A DNA stretch of 11,603 nt from Nocardia sp. (GTDB lineage: Bacteria > Actinomycetota > Actinomycetes > Mycobacteriales > Mycobacteriaceae), in the NCBI GenBank assembly GCA_013361595.1, contig JABFXT010000156.1, forward strand, positions 1-11,603, in the 5' to 3' direction. The position numbers were made by a program, and so were the translations under genes. How positions within the stretch are numbered: the stretch's first letter is position 1; the number at the start of each line of letters is the position of its first letter. The notes beneath the pieces were generated by a model that searched no databases, was not told the origin of the DNA, and saw only the letters and a list, made by a program, of their open reading frames with translations. Of this stretch, positions 1 to 4,731 are shown in pieces.

Positions 1-963
1 CTGGCCGATTCCGGTCGCCTCGAACGCGCCTACTACGTGGAGCGGGCCAGCACCGGTCGCGAGCGGGTGCTCGCCGCCGGCGATGTGGACGATGCCCAGG
101 TCCCCTACTTCGCGATCACCATCGTCCCGGGCCCCGAACCGACGACACCGATCCCCGCCGGGCGGACCGGAACCGGCGCCGAGCCGGCCGAGCACACCGG
201 ACAGACCCCGGCATCCGGCGTCGGCGAAGTGGTGGTCGTCGGTCTCGGTCCCGGCGATGCGCGGTGGACCACCCCGGAGGTGACCGCGGCCCTGGCCGCC
301 GCTACCGACCTGGTCGGCTACACCACCTATATCGACCGGGTACCGGCCCGCCCGGGGCAGCGCCGCCACGGCAGCGACAACAAGGTCGAATCCGAACGCG
401 CCGCCATGGCTCTGGACCTGGCCCGCCGCGGCGGCCGGGTCGTGGTGGTGTCCTCGGGCGATCCGGGCGTGTTCGCGATGGCCGCGGCGGTACTGGAGGA
501 ATCCGCCGACCCGCAGTGGGCGGGGGTGCCGGTGCGGGTGCTGCCGGGAATGACGGCGGCGAACGCGGTGGCGGGCCGGGTCGGCGCCCCGCTCGGTCAC
601 GACTATGCCACCATCTCCCTGTCCGACCGGCTCAAACCGTGGGATGTGGTGGCCGCGCGACTCGCGGCCGTGGCCGCCGCCGATATGGCGATCGCGGTCT
701 ACAACCCCGCCTCGAGCCAGCGCACCTGGCAGGTCGGCGCCATGAAGGAGATCCTGCTCGAACACCGCGCCCCGCATACTCCGGTGGTGCTCGGTCGCGA
801 TGTGGGTGGGCCGACCGAATCGGTGCGGGTGGTGACGCTGGGTGAACTGGAACCCGGCGAGGTCGATATGCGGACTCTGCTGATCATCGGGGCCTCCACC
901 ACCGCTGTGTTCGACGCCGGGGGCGAGCCCCGCGTCTACACCGCGCGGCGCTATCACGCCTGA
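1..963 (+). CDS. cobIJ: CobIJ fusion, C-terminal part: precorrin-2 C20- / precorrin-3B C17-methyltransferase (5' end outside window)
   Basis: The reading frame is open from base 1, so the gene begins upstream; 320 residues are visible. Residues 1 to about 44 (SGRLERAYYVERA near the start, then VPYFAITIVPGP) match the end of a CobI domain, the C20-methyltransferase. A proline/threonine/glycine-rich linker of about 30 residues follows. From about residue 75 to the end is a complete CobJ domain, the SAM-dependent C17-methyltransferase and ring-contraction enzyme of aerobic cobalamin synthesis. Visible tetrapyrrole-methylase motifs are GLGPGD (81-86), SSGDPG (151-156), PGMTAANA and YNPASSQR (234-241). 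The same fusion is known for M. tuberculosis Rv2066. The enzyme is cytoplasmic. A GTG at 37 in this frame is internal, not the start. The PadR gene begins 54 bp downstream with no clear terminator between. Recognition of both domains is secure; the extent of the missing N-terminus cannot be seen. Confidence 0.95.
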   Translation: MADSGRLERAYYVERASTGRERVLAAGDVDDAQVPYFAITIVPGPEPTTPIPAGRTGTGAEPAEHTGQTPASGVGEVVVVGLGPGDARWTTPEVTAALAAATDLVGYTTYIDRVPARPGQRRHGSDNKVESERAAMALDLARRGGRVVVVSSGDPGVFAMAAAVLEESADPQWAGVPVRVLPGMTAANAVAGRVGAPLGHDYATISLSDRLKPWDVVAARLAAVAAADMAIAVYNPASSQRTWQVGAMKEILLEHRAPHTPVVLGRDVGGPTESVRVVTLGELEPGEVDMRTLLIIGASTTAVFDAGGEPRVYTARRYHA

Positions 964-978
964 GCCCACCTCATCCGA

Positions 979-997
979 TAGCATTCCACTATGGAAT
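979..997 (+). promoter_or_regulatory. Putative -10 and operator palindrome upstream of the PadR gene
   Basis: A TAnnnT hexamer, TAGCAT (979-984), runs into a perfect inverted repeat, ATTCCA (983-988), CTA spacer, TGGAAT (992-997). The palindrome would cover the -10 and the predicted start of transcription, as expected for an autorepressor site. No convincing -35 is visible. PadR proteins commonly repress their own genes, but the assignment to this PadR is inference. Confidence 0.45.
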
Positions 998-1017
998 AGA
1001 GCCGGTGGAAGGACAAC

Positions 1018-1548
1018 GTGGTGAACGGCAAACAGAAGCGGCCGCTGAACTCCACGGCCGCCTCACTTCTGGGATTTCTGCACGAAGGACCGATGTCGGG
1101 CTGGGATCTGGTGACACTGGCCCAGGAACGGATCGGCGATTTCTGGACCATCACCCAGAGCCAGGTCTACCGGGAACTCGGGGCTATGGATTCGGCGGGT
1201 CTGGTGGTGAAGGGCGAGACCGGTGCCCGGGAACGCACGCCGTACCGCATCACCGACGCGGGGCGCGCCGAATTCGCCGAATGGATCGCCCGCGACCCGA
1301 ATCCGGAGACCATCCGGTTCCCGCTGTTGCTGACCCTGCATTTCGGTGGCCATCTGGAATCCGCGCATCTGGCATCGATCATCGACAATGCCCGCAAGAT
1401 CCACCAGGAGCGCCTGGACCGCTATCGCGCCGAAGCGACCGGTCCGGGTCTTTCCCCGCATTCGCGGGCGACACTCGAATTCGGTATCGGATACGAACGC
1501 GCGGTACTCGACTGGTTCGACCGGTTACCCGAAATGCTCGGCTCCTGA
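1018..1548 (+). CDS. PadR-family transcriptional regulator
   Basis: A 176-residue cytoplasmic DNA-binding protein. Residues about 12-90 form the PadR winged helix-turn-helix: LLGFLHEGPMSGWDL, then the recognition segment TQSQVYRELGAMDSAGLV, then the wing around GETGARERTPYRITDAGR. Residues about 95-175 are a mostly helical C-terminal dimerisation region of the type found in PadR proteins with a Vir-type alpha tail. Length fits the family (about 170-200). Two GTG codons stand side by side at 1018 and 1021. The Shine-Dalgarno GGAAGGA (1007-1013) is 4 nt from the first and 7 nt from the second, so 1021 is an equally good or better start. The effector is unknown; family members answer to phenolics, drugs or other small molecules. 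The 3' end overlaps the convergent MerR gene by 24 bp. Confidence 0.9.
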   Translation: MVNGKQKRPLNSTAASLLGFLHEGPMSGWDLVTLAQERIGDFWTITQSQVYRELGAMDSAGLVVKGETGARERTPYRITDAGRAEFAEWIARDPNPETIRFPLLLTLHFGGHLESAHLASIIDNARKIHQERLDRYRAEATGPGLSPHSRATLEFGIGYERAVLDWFDRLPEMLGS

Positions 1549-2025
1549 ACTCACCGGACCGGTTCCGCGAGCCGGCTGTCGATCGGGGGCGGATCCCGTG
1601 CCGGCGTCCATCGAAGTGGGGGCCGGCGCCGGGCGCGGATCGTCACTGTCGGTGAGGGTGGTTTTGAACTGGGGGCACTCGACCAGGGGCTGGTGGGTGC
1701 AGGTCGCGGCGTGGCGCAGGCTGTCGCGCATCCGGGTCAGCCGCGCGATGTCGTGGTCCAGTTGCGTCGCCTTGACTGCGAGGTGGGCGCGGAGTTCGGT
1801 GTCGTCGGGTGTCGCGGTGAGGAACCGCTGGATCTGGGCGAGGGTGAAACCCGCTCCACGCGCACAATCGATGAGCGTCAGCCGGTCGAATATGTCCGGT
1901 TGGAAGGTGCGGCGCAGTCCGTTGCGTCCGGTCGATTGGATGAGGCCGCGGCGTTCGTAGAACCGCAGGGCCGAGGGTGCCAATCCGGACCGGTCGGCCA
2001 CCTCGGCGATATCGAGCAACTCCAC
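1525..2025 (-). CDS. MerR-family transcriptional regulator with a C-x7-C motif
   Basis: A 166-residue regulator starting at GTG 2025. An AAGGGAG Shine-Dalgarno lies a few bases upstream, and the protein begins exactly at the MerR domain (MELLDIAEVADRSGLAPSAL). Residues 1-70 are the winged-helix domain, including RFYERRGLI, R38-R39 and FDRLTLIDCARGAGFTLAQI. Residues about 76-108 form the long antiparallel dimerisation helix (LDHDIARLTRMRDSL). A short loop with Cys109 and Cys117 follows, spaced C-x7-C as in the metal-binding loop of CueR. From about 125 the tail is Pro/Ala/Gly-rich and probably disordered, so there is no large effector domain. The residue aligned with CueR Ser77 appears to be Asp75 or Thr76, neither Ser nor Cys, so metal sensing is uncertain. 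The divergent hydrolase gene and the dyad between them suggest local control. An open frame reaching to 2262 runs into the hydrolase gene and is not the start. Confidence 0.88.
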   Translation of the reverse strand: MELLDIAEVADRSGLAPSALRFYERRGLIQSTGRNGLRRTFQPDIFDRLTLIDCARGAGFTLAQIQRFLTATPDDTELRAHLAVKATQLDHDIARLTRMRDSLRHAATCTHQPLVECPQFKTTLTDSDDPRPAPAPTSMDAGTGSAPDRQPARGTGPVSSGAEHFG

Positions 2026-2037
2026 GCCTGTTCTCCC

Positions 2038-2068
2038 TTGACTTGAACCATGCTTCAAGTAACAGGAT
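2038..2068 (+). promoter_or_regulatory. MerR-type promoter and operator for the alpha/beta hydrolase gene
   Basis: The element reads TTGACT (-35, 2038-2043), a 19-bp spacer, then CAGGAT (-10-like, 2063-2068). Inside it is a perfect 7-6-7 dyad, ACTTGAA (2041-2047) and TTCAAGT (2054-2060). Over-long 19-20 bp spacers holding the operator dyad are the hallmark of MerR-activated promoters, where the regulator untwists the DNA to align the two hexamers. The dyad arms resemble the SoxR-family CAAGT half-site. The -10 is weak on sequence and ends 6 bp before the hydrolase ATG, which predicts a leaderless transcript. The divergent MerR gene is the obvious regulator; ligand unknown. Confidence 0.72.
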
Positions 2069-2074
2069 AGCGGC

Positions 2075-3043
2075 ATGAGTACAGCGAACACATCCATCTC
2101 GGGATTGCATCCGCAGGTGCGGACATATTTGGAACGGATCGCGCGCGCAGGCTTCGCGGAACTGCACACCTTCACTCCCGCGCAGGCTCGCGAGGGACTA
2201 CGGCGCCAGATCCCGATGCTCGCCGAGCCGGAATCGGTGACCGCGGTCGAGAACCGGGTCATCGCGTTGGCGGGCCACCAGGTCCCGATACGGATCTACA
2301 CGCCGGCCGCTACAGCGCCGATGCCCGTGGTGCTGTTCTTCCACGGCGGCGGATTCGTCCTCGGCGATCTCGATACCCACGACGGCCTGTGCCACAGCCT
2401 CGCCGATGGCGCCGCCGCCATCGTGGTCTCGGTCGACTATCCGCGGGCCCCCGAACACAAATTCCCGGCCGCACCGGACGTATGTTTCGCCGCTACACAA
2501 TGGGCCGCGGCCAATGCCGACAGCTTCGGCGGTGACGCGAACAGGATCGCGGTCGCCGGTGACAGCGCCGGCGGTAACCTCGCCGCGGTCGTCACCCATA
2601 TGGCCCGTGATCTGGGCGGGCCGGCGCTGGCCTTCCAATTGCTGATCTATCCCGATACGGATTTCCGGCGCACCAACGTCAGCATCCGGGAATTCGCGGG
2701 GAAATACGGGAACATCACACGCGCGGGCCAGCACTGGTTCATGGACCACTACCTGACCAGCGAGGAAGAAAAACTCGATCCGCGTGTCTCGCCTCTCCTG
2801 GCGACCGACCATCGTGGCCTACCGCCGGCCCTGGTCATCACCGCCGAATACGACGCGCTGCGCGACGAAGGCGAAGAGTACGCCGCCGCACTGGCCCGCG
2901 CCGATGTACCGGCCGAAGTCCGCCGCTACCCGGGAATGATCCACGAGTTCCTCCGCCATCCCTTCGACGACAGCCGCACAGCGCGATCCGAAGCCGCCAC
3001 CGCACTACGCAATGCGTTCACCGCGGGGTCTGAGGCATGGTAG
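2075..3043 (+). CDS. Alpha/beta hydrolase of the hormone-sensitive-lipase (HSL / bacterial esterase family IV) type
   Basis: A 322-residue, probably cytoplasmic esterase; no signal peptide is seen. The family's oxyanion-hole motif HGGGF is at 90-94. The nucleophile elbow GDSAGG is at 162-167 with Ser164 as nucleophile. The acid is Asp260 in EYDALRDEGEEYA and the base is His290 in YPGMIHEFL. The cap is formed by the N-terminal helices (residues 10-45). Length is typical (300-330). HSL-type enzymes cleave short-chain carboxyl esters or related amides; the substrate cannot be read from the sequence. ATG 2075 is preceded by AGGA (2064-2067), which could serve as a Shine-Dalgarno or be part of the -10; in the second case the mRNA is leaderless. 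It is transcribed divergently from the MerR gene and is the likely regulated target. It ends with TAG just before a strong hairpin. Confidence 0.93.
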   Translation: MSTANTSISGLHPQVRTYLERIARAGFAELHTFTPAQAREGLRRQIPMLAEPESVTAVENRVIALAGHQVPIRIYTPAATAPMPVVLFFHGGGFVLGDLDTHDGLCHSLADGAAAIVVSVDYPRAPEHKFPAAPDVCFAATQWAAANADSFGGDANRIAVAGDSAGGNLAAVVTHMARDLGGPALAFQLLIYPDTDFRRTNVSIREFAGKYGNITRAGQHWFMDHYLTSEEEKLDPRVSPLLATDHRGLPPALVITAEYDALRDEGEEYAAALARADVPAEVRRYPGMIHEFLRHPFDDSRTARSEAATALRNAFTAGSEAW

Positions 3044-3050
3044 AAGTCCG

Positions 3051-3082
3051 CCCCGACCGGAGGCGTGCCGAGCAGGTCGGGG
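3051..3082 (+). terminator. Hairpin just after the hydrolase stop codon
   Basis: A perfect 8-bp GC-rich stem, CCCCGACC (3051-3058) with GGTCGGGG (3075-3082), encloses a 16-nt loop and begins 7 bp after the stop. There is no T-run, as is common for actinobacterial terminator hairpins. Position supports termination of the hydrolase mRNA; function is inferred. Confidence 0.5.
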
Positions 3083-3144
3083 TCCGGGTAGCAACCGGCG
3101 TCGACGCGACTCTCCGCCACTCGGAAGGCCGATCGGGTGCTACC

Positions 3145-3167
3145 GGAACATTTCGCGCCGATGTTCC
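3145..3167. terminator. Second dyad in the gap between the convergent hydrolase and cobK genes
   Basis: A perfect 7-bp inverted repeat, GGAACAT (3145-3151) and ATGTTCC (3161-3167), has a 9-nt loop. It could form in transcripts from either side, so a bidirectional terminator is one reading; a regulatory site is another. A weaker 5-bp stem, GGCCC (3182-3186) with GGGCC (3195-3199), follows. A 10-bp direct repeat, CTACCGGAAC, occurs at 3140-3149 and 3232-3241. I see no gene in the 202-bp gap (3044-3245). Confidence 0.35.
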
Positions 3168-3245
3168 TAGACCCCTGAAGCGGCCCCGTTATCCGGGCCA
3201 GGCCCCATTTCCGTTGCTTTTTCGGCGGTTACTACCGGAACCCCG

Positions 3246-4019
3246 TCACCCCGAGTCGGTCCGGCCGTTTGCCGGATTCCCGGTAGTCCACGTGGACAGC
3301 ACTTCTCGCACTTCGTCGACCGTCCCGACCACCGTGACCCCGGCCGGAACCGGCGGGCGGTCCACGACCACCACCGGAATTCCGGCGGCCCGGGCGGCCG
3401 TGAGTTTGGCGGCCGTGGCCGTACCCCCGCTGTCCTTGGTGACCACCACATCGATGCGGCGCTCGGCCAGCAGGGCGGATTCCTCCTCGACGGTGAACGG
3501 GCCACGCGCCGAGAGGATTTCGTGCCGGGGTGGGAGCACGCCCGCGGGCGGGTCGATAACGCGGACGAGGTACCACGGCCACGGATACCCGGAAAAAGCC
3601 GCCACCCCCTGACGGCCGACGGTCAACAGGATCCGCTCCCCCAGTTCGGCGGACGTGCGCGCGGCAGCCGCCAGATCGGGAACCCGATACCAGCGGTCAC
3701 CGGGTTCGGCGGTCCAGCCCGGTCGGCTCAACCGGATCATGGGTATACCGAGTTGCCCGGTGGCCTGCGCGGCATGCGCGGTCATCGTGGCCGCGAACGG
3801 ATGGGTGGCGTCGACGACGAGCTGTGTGCGGTTCTCCCGCAGCCATTTCCGCAGACCCGCGACCCCGCCGAACCCACCGATCCGCACCGTACCCACCGGC
3901 CGGATCGGATCGGATACGCGACCGGCGAGCGAGGACACGATTTCGTGTTCTCGCTCGCCGGTGAGCAGTCGGGCGAGTTCCCGGGCTTCCCCGGTCCCGC
4001 CCAGCAGCAGAATTCTCAG
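3246..4019 (-). CDS. cobK: Precorrin-6A reductase CobK, with a probable CTG start
   Basis: CobK reduces precorrin-6A to precorrin-6B with NADPH in the aerobic cobalamin pathway. The 257-residue reading has the expected N-terminal Rossmann segment RILLLGGTGEAREL (2-15), then EIVSSLAGRV (26-35), GGFGG, DATHPFA (70-76), a glycine-rich GRQGVAAF segment and VTKDSGG (193-199). M. tuberculosis CobK is similar in length. The first ATG/GTG/TTG in this frame is GTG at 3938, which would remove the whole nucleotide-binding strand. The only start that restores it is CTG at 4019, overlapping the upstream stop as CTGA, so translation is probably coupled to the exported-protein gene. A 42-bp near-palindrome occupies codons 20-33. 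The gene converges on the hydrolase, with 202 bp between their ends. Function is secure; the start codon is inference. Confidence 0.9.
   Translation of the reverse strand: MRILLLGGTGEARELARLLTGEREHEIVSSLAGRVSDPIRPVGTVRIGGFGGVAGLRKWLRENRTQLVVDATHPFAATMTAHAAQATGQLGIPMIRLSRPGWTAEPGDRWYRVPDLAAAARTSAELGERILLTVGRQGVAAFSGYPWPWYLVRVIDPPAGVLPPRHEILSARGPFTVEEESALLAERRIDVVVTKDSGGTATAAKLTAARAAGIPVVVVDRPPVPAGVTVVGTVDEVREVLSTWTTGNPANGRTDSG
3921..3962. repeat. 42-bp near-perfect palindrome inside cobK
   Basis: Arms of 20 bases flank a central TT. The outer 13 bases, ACCGGCGAGCGAG (3921-3933), pair perfectly with CTCGCTCGCCGGT (3950-3962). The inner six, ACACGA (3935-3940), pair perfectly with TCGTGT (3943-3948). 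The only imperfection in the arms is 3934/3949 (G opposite T on the plus strand, A opposite C in the cobK mRNA). It spans exactly codons 20-33 of cobK, in register, about 57 nt after the proposed CTG start. It could fold as a very stable mRNA hairpin or extrude as a cruciform. The structure is seen directly; any function is unknown. Confidence 0.9.
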
Positions 4020-4639
4020 GGCTGGCCGCTGAAGTAGGCGATGGCCGAATCCAGCAGCGGCGGGCCGCCGGCGACCGCGAGGCCGATACCCGCGCCGATG
4101 ATGGCGCCCGGGATGAGACCGACGCCCAGGAACAGGAATCCGATACCCGCGCCGATGGCGGCGCCCACGGCCGCACCCAGCGAGGCCGCCTGCAGTTCAC
4201 TCATGAACCACTGATGAGCGCCGATGAACTGCGCCTGTTCGGGGGCGCCCGCGACCGGGGTGGCCTGCGGGGTCAGCGTCAACCGGCTGTTGCCCTCGTC
4301 GATGGTCGCGGCGACCGCGACCACCTGGCCGTTGGTGGTCTGGGTGAGCGGGATTCCGGCGAGCCGATCCCCGGCGGCGTTGCTCAACACGACCGCGTTG
4401 TTGGCGGTGTCGAGGCTGAACACACCGCCGGATACCGTGGTGACCAGCGATTTTCCGGTCTGCGCCAGCGCCAGGGTGTAGTCGACGCCGCGATCGTGAC
4501 CGGTGACCTCCGGAACCGCGTTCTCCTGCTGCTCGACAGCGGGCGCCGCCGGAGCGGGCGCCGCGTAGCCCGTGCCCGCGGCGATACCGGTGGCCGCGGC
4601 CGCCATGATCGCGGTCGCGGCGAACTTCTTGTACTTCAC
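4016..4639 (-). CDS. Exported glycine-zipper protein of unknown function
   Basis: A 207-residue protein starting at GTG 4639, chosen because GGGGAGA (4646-4652) lies 6 nt upstream and the product then begins with a signal peptide: KYKK, a hydrophobic Ala-rich core (6-24) and a likely cleavage after Ala26 or Ala27. Residues about 45-125 look like a beta-rich domain (GVDYTLALAQTGKSLVTTVSGG, then VVLSNAAGDRLAGIPL, then RLTLTP). This resembles DUF8020-type exported proteins of Nocardia and Rhodococcus from memory, not confirmed. Residues 155-191 are a glycine-zipper membrane hairpin made of two related halves that share IGAGIG. The product is probably in or beyond the cell membrane. The gene lies 92 bp after cobL and overlaps cobK by CTGA, so it seems to be part of the cobalamin transcript. 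A link to corrinoid or cobalt handling is only suggested by position. The open frame continues upstream to 4777, but that extension overlaps cobL and lacks a signal peptide. Confidence 0.82.
   Translation of the reverse strand: MKYKKFAATAIMAAAATGIAAGTGYAAPAPAAPAVEQQENAVPEVTGHDRGVDYTLALAQTGKSLVTTVSGGVFSLDTANNAVVLSNAAGDRLAGIPLTQTTNGQVVAVAATIDEGNSRLTLTPQATPVAGAPEQAQFIGAHQWFMSELQAASLGAAVGAAIGAGIGFLFLGVGLIPGAIIGAGIGLAVAGGPPLLDSAIAYFSGQP
4083..4166. repeat. Internal direct repeat in the glycine-zipper segment
   Basis: A 27-bp sequence at 4083-4109 recurs at 4140-4166 with two mismatches. The offset is 57 bp, exactly 19 codons. The repeat encodes the GAAIGAGIG and GAIIGAGIG halves of the zipper, so the membrane hairpin probably arose by an in-frame internal duplication. 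Confidence 0.75.
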
Positions 4640-4645
4640 TATCGA

Positions 4646-4652
4646 TCTCCCC
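4646..4652 (-). promoter_or_regulatory. Shine-Dalgarno that sets the start of the exported protein
   Basis: GGGGAGA on the minus strand, 6 nt before GTG 4639. The rest of the 92-bp gap to cobL (4640-4731) holds TAnnnT hexamers TAGCGT (4682-4677) and TAAGGT (4700-4695), but neither has a believable -35. A separate promoter for the exported protein and cobK is therefore possible but unproven. Confidence 0.6.
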
Positions 4653-4731
4653 GTCGCGCGCGAATCCGCCTGACCCACGCTAGGAACCCCCGTGACCTTA
4701 CTCCCGATGCCCGATTCGTCCATTCGTGTTG

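Noticed and set aside
3044..3245. A tRNA or attachment site in the hydrolase-cobK gap
   Set aside because: No T-loop GTTCGA-type sequence, no acceptor-stem pairing and no integrase nearby.
3037..3612. A plus-strand open frame beginning at the end of the hydrolase gene
   Set aside because: No recognisable domain; most of it is antisense to cobK, and the part in the gap is interrupted by the hairpins.
3921..3962. The cobK palindrome as an intrinsic terminator or mobile-element end
   Set aside because: It lies inside a well-conserved open gene with no T-run after it, and no transposase or paired copy occurs in the window.
4640..4731. Cobalamin riboswitch for the exported protein and cobK
   Set aside because: The conserved B12-box consensus is not visible here or upstream of the SDR gene, and both gaps (92 and 77 bp) are too short for a normal cobalamin riboswitch.
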